Shown piece after piece: positions 37,301 through 52,000 of a DNA stretch of 64,000 nt. Made by a program: the position numbers and the translations under genes. The stretch comes from Microvelia longipes. Lineage: Eukaryota; Arthropoda; Insecta; Hemiptera; Veliidae. Every line of letters starts with the position of its first letter. The stretch's first letter is position 1. The notes beneath the pieces are model-generated. The model searched no databases. It was not told the origin of the DNA and saw nothing but the letters and a program-made list of their open reading frames with translations. The stretch covers positions 6,299,599 through 6,363,598 of the forward strand of contig JACMZG010001914.1 of assembly GCA_018340805.1 (NCBI GenBank), read 5' to 3'.

Positions 37301-38207
37301 TATCCTCACAAATTTATTGCTGGGTATAAACTAGAATGTATTTATAACCTGAAACTTCTAAAATTTTTACAGGAAGCTAATTAAAAGAATATTTGAACCA
37401 CTATACTGGCTTATGTTGGCATGTATTACTAAAATGGTAAGCTTCAGAAATAAAATATGGGGACTTGGGTCCCTTAGCCCATTTACACTGCTTTAGCCCA
37501 CCTGGCCATCCATTCAGGCCACTTGGTGGGCCTTTGACCTCATGTGAGCATTGGCCTTGAGTATAGAGAATTAAACAAAGAAAACTCTTTGTCTCACATG
37601 CCTTTGGCTTCCTTGGTTAAGGTAAAGCATAAATGCTGTCCAATCAAGATCAAATTTACTAATCCCAAATTTATTGAGATGTGGAAAATTCTAATAAAAG
37701 TGAACAGCATTTATCTTTCCACAATGATATAATTTAATATACATAGCCATCTTTCAACCTTTTGTCAGTGACAGTGAGATGAGTCTAATTCTTCTTGGCC
37801 AATTTCATAGACCACGGCTTATAGCAAACATTGTCTGCTATAAGCCGTGAAGAAGAAGAATTAGACTCATCACACTGGCACTGATGATGATCTTTATGGT
37901 CGAAAGCTGGCTATGTATATTCAATTAAATCATTGTGGAAAGAGAAATGCTGTTTACTTTTACCAAAATGACTGTCCAATGAGTGAAAACCAGACCGTAC
38001 ATACACACTAAGATATTTGTGTATATATTGTACTAATGATTTTTGTAAAAATTATATTAAATTATTAATAATTAATTAATAATTATTAATTAAATGATTA
38101 TTAATAAATTAATTAATAATAATAAATTATAATAATTATTAATAATTAAATTAAATAATTAAAAAAATTATATTTGTATTTATATTTATTAAATAAAGAA
38201 CATTATA

Positions 38208-38294
<87 letters not shown>

Positions 38295-38647
38295 TATTTA
38301 TTTATATTTATAGTTATATAAAAACTAACACAATTTTATTCATTACCATACCCTAATTTTAAGTTATTTATAGTCACTAAATCTGCTATATTAGAGGAAA
38401 ATAGTAACCCTGATTTTTTTTAAATTGAAATTGAATTATTTGTGTTAGTTTGTTAGCCTCAAATGAGATATTTTTACTCTGTAAATTATTTCTAATGTCA
38501 ATGCTTAATCTTCAATTTTAAGTCAAAATGACCAATTTTACACTCTGGGCAGTTATTCTTAACAAAATAACGTGTTTAACAAAAATATGCATGAGGAAAA
38601 AAAGTACCCCAAGTTTCATTAATTAATGTTTAATTGTTTCAAAATTT

Positions 38648-38738
<91 letters not shown>

Positions 38739-38757
38739 CATAATATATTATATATAT

Positions 38758-38804
<47 letters not shown>

Positions 38805-41800
38805 TTATTTATTTATATACAGGGTGGAACATTTCAGATGCACACCCCCTGCTAAAATGGTTAAAAATGGAGATAGAGAGTCGGGAAAAGTCTCCACCCC
38901 TAGATAATCGACCTCAGTGACCTCAAATATGTCATTATTTTTTTTGGTAACTATTTGGCAAATATGGTAATTTTATTCCGAAATGGTAATTCCTCGTTAA
39001 CTTTAAAAAGTTAAATTGGAGCATACCATAATATGAACATGTTTGAAAACAACATTATGTTCTGAGAAATTTGATACCAATATCATAAAATTCCGGTAAT
39101 TTTTCTACGACCTATTGTGTAACATACATACCACTTTTTTTCTTGAAAATTGCCATATTTTTGGAACAACCAAAATGCACACCCCCTGCTAAAATGGTTA
39201 AAAATGGAGATAGAGAGTCGGGAAAGTCTCTACCCCTAGGTAATCGACCTCAGTGACCACAAATATGTCATTATTTTTTTGGCAACTATTTGGCAAATAT
39301 GGTAATTTTATTACCCGAAATGGTAATTCCTCGTTAACTTTAAAAAGTTAAATTGGAGCATACCATGATATGAACATTTTTAAAAAATTCATTATGTTCT
39401 GAGAAATTTGATACCAATATCATAAAATTCCGGTAATTTTTCTACGACCTATTGTGTAACATACATACACACTTTTATTCTTGAAAATTGCCATATTTTT
39501 GGAACAACAAAATGCACACCCCCTGCTAAAATGGTTAAAAATGGAGATAGAGAGTCGGGAAAAGTCTCTACCCCTAGGTAATCGACCTCAGTGACCTCAA
39601 ATATGTTATTATTTTTTTGGTAACTATTTGGCAAATATGGTAATTTTATTACCCGAAATGGTAATTCCTCGTTAACTTTAAAAAGTTAAATTGGAGCATA
39701 CCATGATATGAACATTTTTGAAAATTACATTATGTTCTGAGAAATTTGATACCAATATCATAAAATTCCGGTAATTTTTCTACGACCTATTGTGTAACAT
39801 ACATGCATAGCAGATAGAGTAATAGATTAGAGAGTTAGAAATAAGTTTTTGAATAGATTATTTGGGGTTGGGGGGGTTTATAGATGGATGTGATATTTGA
39901 GATAGATTAGATAGTTATAAATAACTTTTGAGTAGATTTGGGGGGGGGAGTAGATAGATGTCATATTTGACATAGATTAGATATTTTAAATTATTTTTTG
40001 TATAGATTTGGGGGGGGGGAGTAGATAGATGTCATATTTGAGATAGATTAGATAGTTATAAATTAGTTTTTGATTTGTTTGGGGAGGGAGTAGATAGATG
40101 TGATATTTGAGATAGATTAGATAGTTATAATTTAGTTTTTGAAGAGATTTGGGGGGTGTAGATAGATGTGATATTCTTGTTATATTATTATATTCTTATT
40201 AGCCTCTTTATATTTTCTGGAGTGGTTGGTCTCTCCTTATAAACCATATCTTTAAGACGGCCCCAAAGGTAAAAATCCAAGGGCGTAAGATCCGGAGATC
40301 TAGGGGGCCATGCATATGGACCTCCTCGGCCTATCCATCTTCTATGAAACTCCTGATCCAAGTGCTCCCTAACTCCCCGAGAGAAGTGAGCCAGCGCACC
40401 ATCAAGTTGGATCCACATTGATTGACGAAGACGCATTGGAAGATGCTCAGTGAGTACTGGAAGTTCATTTTCCAGAAAATCTAAAAACATTCCATTAAGC
40501 GCTCTGTCAAAAAAATATGGACCAATTAAAGCGTTCTTCCCTTTCTAGTTGAATAAATAACTATTACCTCATAATAATATTATAAGGAACCATTTTATAA
40601 AAAATAAAAACACAACAAATTTATTCGAACATTATAAATTATTCTTCAAGAGTTAATATTATGTAAGTTACTAGTAAGAATAAATTTATTACCCCTTCTG
40701 GAAATTTTTCAAACATAACAGTGTGTATGTATGTTACAAAATAGGTCGTAGAAAAATTACCGGAATTTTATGATATTGGTATCAAATTTCTCAAAACATA
40801 ATGTAGTTTTCAAAAATGTTCATATTATGGTATGCTCCAATTTAACTTTTTAAAGTTACCGAGGAATTACCATTTCGGGTAATAAAATTACCATATTTGC
40901 CAAATAGTTACCAAAAAAATAATGACATATTTGAAGTCACTGAGGTCGATTACCTAGGGGTGGAGACTTTTTCCGACTCTCTATCTCCATTTTTAACCAT
41001 TTTAGCAGGGGGTGTGCATTTTGTTGTTCCAAAAATATGGCAATTTTCAAGAATAAAAGTGTGTATGTATGTTACACAATAGGTCGTAGAAAAATTACCG
41101 GAATTTTATGATATTGGTATCAAATTTCTCAGAACATAATGAATTTTTTAAAAATGTTCATATCATGGTATGCTCCAATTTAACTTTTTAAAGTTAACGA
41201 GGAATTACCATTTCGGGTAATAAAATTACCATATTTGCCAAATAGTTACCAAAAAAATAATGACATATTTGTGGTCACTGAGGTCGATTACCTAGGGGTA
41301 GAGACTTTCCCGACTCTCTATCTCCATTTTTAACCATTTTAGCAGGGGGTGTGCATTTTGTTGTTCCAAAAATATGGCAATTTTCAAGAATAAAAGTGTG
41401 TATGTATGTTACACAATAGGTCGTAGAAAAATTACCGGAATTTTATGATATTGGTATCAAATTTCTCAGAACTAATGAATTTTTTAAAATGTTCATATCA
41501 TGGTATGCTCCAATTTAACTTTTTAAAGTTAACGAGGAATTACCATTTCGGGTAATAAAATTACCATATTTGCCAAATAGTTACCAAAAAAATAATGACA
41601 TATTTGTGGTCACTGAGGTCGATTACCTAGGGGTAGAGACTTTCCCGACTCTCTATCTCCATTTTTAACCATTTTAGCAGGGGGTGTGCATTTTGTTGTT
41701 CCAAAAATATGGCAATTTTCAAGAATAAAAGTGTGTATGTATGTTACACAATAGGTCGTAGAAAAATTACCGGAATTTTATGATATTGGTATCAAATTTC

Positions 41801-43010
41801 TCAGAACATAATGAATTTTTTAAAAATGTTCATATCATGGTATGCTCCAATTTAACTTTTTAAAGTTAACGAGGAATTACCATTTCGGGTAATAAAATTA
41901 CCATATTTGCCAAATAGTTACCAAAAAAAAAATAACATATTTGAGGTCACTGAGGTCGATTACCTAGGGGTGGAGACTTTTTCCGACTCTCTATCTCCAT
42001 TTTTAACCATTTTAGCAGGGGGTGTGCATCTGAAATGTTCCACCCTGTATATGTATGTATTGAATGTAAATCAATATAAATATTTCCCCTTCATTGCTTT
42101 CATGCAGGCAAAAACCTTAATTTTCTGTAAAAAAATTCAAATTGTTTTAGTTCATATTGTATTCTGTCAAGGCTACACTAAGACAGTTTAGTTATAATGA
42201 TACAAATTAAATATCAATTACTTATCATGAGAATTGTTTTGCAACTCCGAGTCCAGTGTCTAGTTTAGTTTGTTTTTAAGAGCTGTTCTCATCTCGCGTT
42301 GGTATCATTTTAATTGTAACTTTGAGTATATTTTAAAAGATATCTATATTTCGCTCTCTGTGTTTTGTGCTTTGTCTGTTTTTAATTTAATAAATGTGTA
42401 GACAGTTTCACTAAAAAAACTAGATGCACTAAACATTCAATCAAATAACTTTAATTAATTGTGTGCTAAGTTTAGAAATTAGTTATGCTTAAATTTGTTA
42501 AATATGTATGGCTGTAAGTGTGCTATATTTTTCATTTCTTTTCACTTTTCTTTATTAATACTCTAGGTATAGAAAAGAAAAATTAATGTATTTGCACCAA
42601 ACATCCGAAAACTGGATTTCCACTGGATAGTCCATTCAAGTGATTTTAAGATCTATTAAGTGGTTTGTTGTCTGTATGAGTGTGTTTGTTATCATCATAG
42701 CTATATTAATATTTATGCTAGAGAGTTAAAACTTAGTGGTCAATAGAAATATTTTGCATATTTTAAATTTCCTCCCTCTACTGAAACCTTTAATACTCAA
42801 TTTTGTTTTTTGAATCCTTGATTGTATGTTGATGGTCAAATTGCATCTAAAAATCTAGGCACAATCACTAATCACAATGATGATTATACATCTTTATTAT
42901 TATTGATTTACAAGTTACAATATGATGCACTTTATAGTTAAAGAGACCCAGAAAACACCAAAAACTCAAAAGGAGATCTGGTACATACATACAAATATAT
43001 ATTTATATAT

Positions 43011-43070
<60 letters not shown>

Positions 43071-46000
43071 GTATATGACAGAGGTTAGTGGCAACCTTTA
43101 GGCTCAAAGAGTTAACTAATGTGGTGCCACTATATGTTGGGGCAAAAAAGTAATGGATATATTACATTTAGTACAAAAATTATTTATTTATATTTGAACC
43201 AAGTTTTTTTTTTATTTCTAGTTAATCTTAACTTAACTCTTAACTTAAACTCCTAACTTAAGCTTAAACTTTAAACTTAAACTAATATTAAACTTAAAAC
43301 TTTAACTATATTAAATTAAACTTATATTAAATTAAAACTATATTAAAAACTATATTAACTATTATTATTTTAATAAACTATATTAAACTATATAACTATT
43401 AAACTATATAAATATTAAACTATATTAACTAATATTATTTTAAAAACTATATTAACTATTATTATTTTAATATATTAACTATATTTAAAACTATATTAAA
43501 TTAAACTTAAAACTTTAATTAATATTAGACTTAAAACTTTAAACTAAACTAACTTTTAAACTTAAACTTAACTTCAACTTAAACTCTTAACTTAACTTAA
43601 TCTCTTAACTCTTAACTGCTTAACTGAGCAGTAGTACTTACCGTTTATGGAATTGGTCTTAGTATTAATATTAATATGCTTTCAATGTTTTATTTCTGTA
43701 TTTTCAGGAAAGAAGCTCAAGATATGCTGAATGAGTTGGCCAGTAGGAAATGCCAGTCACCTGGTGAGTCATCATCATCTAGTTCTAGTCATACTAAGAT
43801 ATCATCACCTAGGAAACGAAGACTCACTACCACTCCCCCTCCTCAAGGTAACCACTTGTTGATCTTTGCTGTCATTCAGCATGTTCAGATTAACTGTGAT
43901 TGGTTGTTTTGTTTTGATAACTTTGATATCAACCAATACCAGAGTTTTTTGTTGTCAGCTCTCGTTTCTGATTTGTTGCTTCATTATTCCTTCATCTACT
44001 TGGTCACTTCCACCCTCACTTTAACCCTCACTGAACCTTTAGGTGTTCAGAGATTTTGATCTGTTTAATCTTTCTATATTGATATTAAATCTTTATTATT
44101 ATCTAGGAGTATTAATTATATCTCCCTGTAAGTACTTAAAAGCTGCACAATTGTTTGCTTCAGTAGCTCTGAAGAGATCGTTAAAGATCCCTTACCCTAA
44201 ATGAAACTGCTATACTGTTTCTGCCTTGTAGTTTAAAGTGTGTGGAGGTTTGGTTTCACAGTGAGGGCACGTGTTGTTCCCAGTTTTCACTAGGCTATAA
44301 GAGTCAGTGAAAATATGTATGATTGCTAGAAAAAGCATGAGAGGAACCATAGAACTTCACGGCTCTTCTGTTTAGATTAGATGAAATATACCTACACTTG
44401 AAATTAAAAGGAGAATACTATCTTAGGGAGCGGGTAAAAAGGGCCCAGCAACGTGGACCACTTGCCTGGTAGTTACTGCCACTCCCCCCCCCCCAGAGAC
44501 TAGAATGTGGAATCCTTCCTATATCTTCTATGATATCTAAACAAATTATTTTATCATGATTCCGGATTTCTAATACACCCTCATTTTCTCTACTTAAGGC
44601 CTGCATTCATATCTTTATTGAACTTGACTCCAAGCACCATAGTATAGCTCAGCAAAAGTATTGCTAAATTTAAAAAAGCCAAGGAATACAGTTAGAAAAC
44701 CAGAAAAATTCTAAACATAAATAGCGAAACAAGCAAAAGGAAAAAAGATCTTGTCGGAAGACCTTGTTCAGTTTTGTGAAACATAAAGCGCCTCTCAGTT
44801 TTGCTTCTACTGTGGAGGCATCTTCAGTGATGTAGGACGTCATGGATGAGTTGACAATGCTCTACGAAACTGAACTGAGTTCATAACGCTCTATGAAACT
44901 GAACTCTGATATCCGACGTTTCGCTTCCACTGTGGAGACATCTTCAGGGATTCAGAACAGCATGGATGAGTTCAAAACGTGCTACAAAACAGTTTAGTTT
45001 ATCTTCAGAGATGTAGGACATCATATATGAGTTCCAATGGTCTACAAACGCATCCATGATGTTGTACATCGCTTAAGATGAGTCCTACAGTGGAAGTAAA
45101 GCATAGAATTCAAAGTTTACATTAACGCAGTCATAATCTAAAGACCTTAATATTCATTGTTCTAACAGTAAGTTTAATGCAATTAATATTTGAATATTTT
45201 CTTTTTACATGGTTGCATGCCATGTGGGAGACAAGGTAGCTCTGCATAGAAGGAAAATGCCAAAGGCTCTTTTTATATTTGTATTCCTATAATAGATGTT
45301 TAATAATAATCAACAGATTTACTGTGTTACTCTGTTTGCTATGTCACTCTGTTACACTGTTTACTATTTCACTCTATTACACTGTTTACTATGTCACTCT
45401 GTTTACTATTTCACTCTGTTACACTGTTTACTATGTCACTCTGTTACTATGTCACTCTGTGTACAGATGGGAGTGAGACAAGACGAAGTAGTTGTTCAGA
45501 AGATGACTACAGAAGAAGACCTTGCCAGCTGTCAGTGACTCCTGCTGATACAAGGAATAACTTGCACAACTATTCCAATAACTTAGCTAATCAATCTAGT
45601 GGTGAGTTGTCAATTAATTTTGCTATTTAGATAAAACATATATTATTATTCGAATTTAATAAAGATATATTATTATTATTAATGACATGGTAGAGGCAAG
45701 AGCTTTAAGTTGTTAAAACAAGGCTTGCAGCTTTATTTTAGCACAAGCCCTAAAATTGTTCTTAGTGCTCTTTTTTTTGTTTCTTTATATTTTTTTTTAT
45801 AAATTTGATTAGCAAGTTAGAACTGTCCCCATTTTAATGATGGTTAAATTGTAGAATTCCCTGGCTATACTGTAATGATGTTTAAATTGTAGAATTCTCT
45901 GGCTTTACTGTTATGATGGTTAAATTGTTGAATTTCTTGGCTATACTGTAAATTCACAGACTTTCATATGTATGTAATGAAAGTACAAAAAACATGGAAA

Positions 46001-49000
46001 CATGCTTAATTTAAGTCTAGTGAGAGAAAAAACTGATTAGATTTTGGAGAAAATCCAACATGACAACTGAAAATTGCAACCATTTTAAATATAAAAAAAT
46101 CCACTTACGTTATTGTTAAAAATTATATCTTAAACTATTTTGATGTGTTTTGAGCTCAACAAGACCACAATCACATCTGTGGCTAGCCAAGTATATTTGA
46201 AGCTTTTCTGTCTCATAAGATTAGGAAGCTTAATTCTATACTTCCCAGATTGTTTTTAACATTAATGTTTATAAACTAAGAATGTGTTAAATTTAAGTGA
46301 TTATACGGAATGAGGGGATTTCCAGGCTACCAACACTGTTGGTATGGGAGTATGTGCCAGTGTGAGAGTATGTGTCAAGATTCTTGTTATCTTTGAAATA
46401 TTTTAGTAATAAAATTCATTCTAGCCAAGGCTATTACTACAATATGTTGTTTTAATTTGCACATATTTTATCTGTATTTAAATCCGTTTCGTGCTTTCTT
46501 GTTTTGTCGAAACAACAAAGTAAATCATTATCAATGGGATTAAGATTGACATTTCATGCTTTACAAACCTGAGGCAGGTATTTTACATTTTGACTGCAGA
46601 GGAGCAGTCAAGGATGATTTGAAATAAGTATTATAAATATATCTTTGTTGCATGAAAGTATTGTTGAGACATCCGATCGGGTGTTAAATAAGGTTGTCGA
46701 TGTCATCTACGATATTATTCATCATAATTAAGCATAGATATATAATATTACTAGAGGGCCCTATTTGTTGAATTTTGAAACATCGAAAAAATAACCTGAC
46801 CACCTTCGATTATCTATAATCAAATGAACAGAACAAAGTTACAGTGACTTATATAGTAGAACGCTGAAAATATAAATCAAAACGCAAACAATGTACAGGA
46901 AGCCAAAAATAATTGATTTCTTATAACCTTAACTTATTGTTAGAAGAGGTTTTATTGAGGTTACACAGAGCCCCAAAATAATGTTTCAGGACTCTTAATG
47001 TATTGAGATTGGCTATGCCCTCTCTAGTATATATCTCTATGTAATTAAGTATATTCGATTAATAAATTAACAAATGGAGGTAAACACAATTATTATTTTA
47101 AAAAATTGAGGTGATAAGGAAATATAAAAGAATTTACCTTAACCAAAACAAAAAGCAAGAATAGTGTCATTTAATCAGCTTTTTTGAGTTTTTAGAGATG
47201 TACAATTTGATTTTTTATTTTGCTTTTCTTTAAAATTAACAAATTAAGTATATTTATTAGTAATTAATTAATTTAAGTAATTACCAGAAAATAAGACCAT
47301 GTTTTTTATCAAATAGTATACCTGATTTGCGATATAGTTTATAAACTTACAGTCAAAACAGCAGTTTTGCTACTTTCACTGCCTAGGGTGTTTTGAGAAA
47401 TATCCCTGTATTTAGGCCTAATTTTTAATCCCTAGACAGGGAAAGCACTCATTAAATTTCCCGACTGCTTTAAATGACTGATGAGTAATACTCTTCTTTC
47501 CTGTGTAAAATTGGTTCAATAATACTTCATTTTGCTACTGTAAATAGGAAAAATACTTTATTTGTCAATAATTCTTCAAATTGCTACTTTAAATAGGAAA
47601 AATACTTTATTTGTCAATAATTTTTCAGTTTGCTACTTTGAGCTGATAAAATTCTTTATTTGCCACTTATGTTTCATTTTGCTACCGAGAGTAGATCAAA
47701 TCCTTTATTTGTCAAAAATGCTTCATTTTGCTACCACAAGCAGATGAAATCCTTTATTTGTTGCTTATGTTTCATTTCTCTAACGTAAGTAGATAAAATT
47801 CTTTTGGTCAGCAATGCTCCCATTTGCTACCTTGAGTAGATGAAATCCTTTATTTGTAAAAAAATCTTTGTTTTGATACCCTAAGGAGATAAAATCCTTT
47901 ATTTGTCTATAATACTTTACTGTTTTTTTTTGTTCCTCAATTTCAAGTTTTGGAATTTTCGTTTGAAAACATTTTACATTCTTGCTATTAGTACATTTAC
48001 CTACCCCTAAATGTATACACAGGAGTGTAAATCACACTTTTACATCCCAAGGGTGTGTAAAATACATTTGCAGGGTCAGGTTGTCAATCCACGATAATAA
48101 TTTATCGTCAATCAACAAAAACACATTATTTAAGTTGACCCAAGAATCCACATTAAATTCAGTTTGTCGAAATTAAAAATTCTTATCAAATTTTGAATGA
48201 ACACTCTTGCTGAACATTCACAATTACCAGCCATGATCATAAAGAACTTATCTATGTGAGAAAAGTTTCTCTTGTGAAAATGTATGACATGTGAAACATA
48301 ACTAAGACATCACTGTTTTATATTGAGTTGAAACATCACAATTATAATAACCTTACTGAGAGAATTGACATAATTTATTTGTCTCCTTATAATCCCCTTA
48401 TTATTGCTACTCACATTCTCCCCCTCTCCCCCCCCCTCTTGTCCCCACCCTCTCACAAACACACAGATCCAAGTGTTTCACATTCTACTACCGTATTACC
48501 TCATACTTATATCTGTCTTTTAATTATTATTCTTCGTGTCTTACAAAATAACTTCATTTTGATTACTTTTTGACTTTTATCGTTCTTAATTCATAGTACA
48601 TATAAATTTAATTTATTTATAAAAAAATTTATATATCTGTGTTTACTGTTTCATCCTGCAATTTGTAATTATAACTGTTTAATTCCATATTGTTTTACTA
48701 TTATTTTCTCTTCATTCATTCAATATAAATATATAAATTACATTTTATATATTTATATTAAAATGAATTTAATTTATTAATATATAAATTTAATTAATAT
48801 ATCCAGTAATTTGTAATAGTAACTGTTTAATTCCCTACTGTGTTGCTATTATTTCTTCTTCATTCATTCATTCAAATATAAATATATAAATTAAATTTTA
48901 TACATTTATATTAAAATTAATTTAATTTATTAATATATAAATTTAATTAATATATCCAGTAATTTGAAATAGTAACTGTTTAATTCTTTATGTTTTTACT

Positions 49001-52000
49001 TCTCTTAATATTCATTCAAAACTTTAATTTATTCATTCATGTTTATTGTTCAATTCATATAATTTATTCTATGTTTGAGTTGGAATAATTTCAAATTGAT
49101 TTAAAAACAGTTTTTTTAAATTTATTTCTTGCATAATATTGTTTAAAATAACATAAAATTGTGAAGTTTTATAAAGGAAATATATTATTTTTTTATGACA
49201 AAAATATTTTACTTATAATAAATTTACCTATATTTTAAATTGCTTGACTCTTAATTACCTTTAATTGCTTATTGGAGGAAGTCACAATTTTTTGCCATTA
49301 AAATACTCTTCTCTTATATTAAGTAAAACGCAACAATATATTTTTTGTTGATTTTTACTTTTCCTCATTTATACCGTAGGTATATAGGAAAAGTATTGTG
49401 TTTGCAAAAGAAATCTGTATCCGGGATGTCTCCGGAATTATCACTTTTAGGTGTTTTAAGGACCCCCTAGGTGGTTTTAACAAAGTTGTCTGTTAAAACG
49501 TAGCGCCTAGTGTGTTTATGCTAGAGAGTTCAAACTTTGTACAAAAATTATTTTAACCGCTGTAGTTGTGCTATTTGGACAATATTTTTTATTCATCCGC
49601 AATAATGATTAGTGAAGATTTTGAAAAATCAAAAAAGGCAGAAAATGATGCGATCAGGTTGAGATTTAGCATGAATGTGACTATGCATAAGACTAAAATA
49701 TGTTTCAAGTTTCTTTTTTTTATTAGTATTAGTTCAATTATTAACGAGGAATTAACATCAACTTAAAAATTTGGGTACAACGTACTTCGTAACATTTCCT
49801 CATCACGTTGTATTTGCTTTGCTCATCCGCCCCACTTTGGACTAGCTTCTCTCGACCATACATAGTAAATTCATTCACTGACCACAATCTATGCTGCTTA
49901 ACTTTTATAATCCAACAAAAATCATGGATGTACTTGTGGTATTGAAATGAAACTTGGTGTACATATTTATTAATTAAATGTTTACTCATTTGCCAAATTT
50001 CAATTTAATTGGACTTTTTTACATTTTTAAAAAAAATGTATATAAGTAATTCGATAAAAATTGAACTAATGCTGATAATAAGATAATACTTGGCACATAT
50101 GTTAGTGTTATACATAGTCACATGCGTGCCAAATTTAAATCCGATCGCATCATTTTTCCGCGTTTTATGATTTTTCAAATTTTTTTCTGAGTCATTATTG
50201 CGGGTTAATGACGTCATAAAAAAATTATTTTCCAAATAGCATAACTACAGCAGTGTAGACTGTTTTTTTTTACGAAATTTCAACTTTCTAGCCTAAATAC
50301 ACTAGGAGCTATGATGATAACAGACACACACACACATACAGACAGACAATTTTGTGAAAATTTCTATGGAGGTGTTAATAGCACCTGAAACGGATAATTC
50401 CAGTGACTTCCCGGTTACAGATTTTTCCCAAACACAATACTTTTCCCATATACCTAGAGTACAAATGAGGAAAAGTGAAAACATTCAAATAAATAAAGAC
50501 TTTTATTAAGGATAAACCATACCATACAAAATAATAAGTTTCAAAACATAAAAATTAAAAACAAGTAAGTTATTACAANNNNNNNNNNNNNNNNNNNNNN
50601 NNNNNNNNNNNNNNNNNNNNNNNNNNNNNNNNNNNNNNNNNNNNNNNNNNNNNNNNNNNNNNNNNNNNNNNNNNNNNNNNNNNNNNNNNNNNNNNNNNNN
50701 NNNNNNNNNNNNNNNNNNNNNNNNNNNNNNNNNNNNNNNNNNNNNNNNNNNNNNNNNNNNNNNNNNNNNNNNNNNNNNNNNNNNNNNNNNNNNNNNNNNN
50801 NNNNNNNNNNNNNNNNNNNNNNNNNNNNNNNNNNNNNNNNNNNNNNNNNNNNNNNNNNNNNNNNNNNNNNNNNNNNNNNNNNNNNNNNNNNNNNNNNNNN
50901 NNNNNNNNNNNNNNNNNNNNCTTGAAAATTTAAAAGAAGATTAAGATTTTAAAACAACTATCTTAGGGGATTCTGGCAAAAAAGAGGCCCAACAATTGGC
51001 CCTACTTTGCTGGTATTTACTACCACTCCCCCCATTTTACTACTACTTACTAGCACTTCTAAAATTCCATCTGCTGCTTTCAAACTGTTTCTCTCAATCC
51101 TTTATCTGGATACTGGCCACAAAATGCCCACATGAAACCTACGTCAGTGAAATTGTTCGAATTACATTTTTCTCGACAAACTATCATTGCTAGGTATAAA
51201 TCGGTTGGCGTATTGGATTTTTAAAAATTAGCAAATTCATAAATTCGAATTTATTTTACTATTTATTTACATTCATTAAATGTACAAGAAATTTTTGGCT
51301 TTGTCAAAAAACAAAAAAAAAGTATAAAGCTGTAAAATTTAAATTAAAAAATTGGGTACGGGGAACCTCAGAACTTTTCCTCACCACATCGAATCCACTT
51401 GTCCTAACTACTTTGAACTAGCATCCAGTTTACAGGTCCTTAAAATGAAACTTTGTGGACCAAGGTTAGCTAATTATTTTTGAATTTTTTTTAATTTTTA
51501 AATAAATTTCCACATTAATTGAAATTTGTATCTAACTATTCCGAAAGTTATGTAGAATACATTTTGAAAATTACGTTTAAGCTTTCAAACGCCACCAAAA
51601 ATTAAAATTTTACCCTAAGCAAATTTTTTAGGTAATGTTTCATTTTTTTAGTCAATGAAATGTTGAAAAATCACATTTTTTTGGAAAATACAGCACGCTA
51701 CTGTAGCTATATACTTGGAGCTATGGACGGGCGTAATTTGACAGCACCCTAGCCTTAAAGAGAAGGCTCCATATCTTTGCGTACACAGACACCCTAGTAT
51801 AGTGTACGTTAAAGGAGGCTCGGACTCCTTTCTTTTCCTACAATCTCTCACTTCTCTTGCACTCACACCCAATAATCTTGTACTGATATTCTTACTATAA
51901 ATCAAAAACTAATTTCAACAAGAATCAGTACAATTTTTTCTTAACTTCTCTTTATTTTTAGCCTATGCTAGTTTATTAAAATGTAGACTTAATTAATTAC

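Larger units (their letters stand above)
38820..42047 (-). mobile_element. Mariner-type DD41D transposon with tandemly amplified TIRs
   Basis: Ends CAGGGTGGAACATTTCAGAT and its complement ATCTGAAATGTTCCACCCTG are perfect inverted repeats, flanked by TA on each side (38818-38819 and 42048-42049). The left arm (38820-39804) has two full 337-bp units and a partial one. The right arm (about 40721-42047) has three full units of 335-338 bp and a partial one, in opposite orientation. Inner units keep the GGAACA...ATGCACACCCC part of the terminus. The centre has a G-rich minisatellite and a transposase remnant on the minus strand. It lies inside an intron of the PDZ gene, antisense to it. Confidence 0.85.
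43848..45466 (+). other. Intron with repeat G, hammerhead-like repeats and minisatellite
   Basis: Repeat G copy at 44195-44500, tandem units at 44780-45090 and a 24-bp-type minisatellite at 45315-45462 that runs into the acceptor. Confidence 0.8.

Noticed and set aside
40897..42191. Recurring ~61-codon frames (MPNSYQK...) at 39449, 40897 and 41907
   Set aside because: They are translations of the amplified 337-bp TIR units, not proteins.
49566..50235. Reading frames on both strands with similar peptides
   Set aside because: They are mirror translations of the two arms of the family C foldback.
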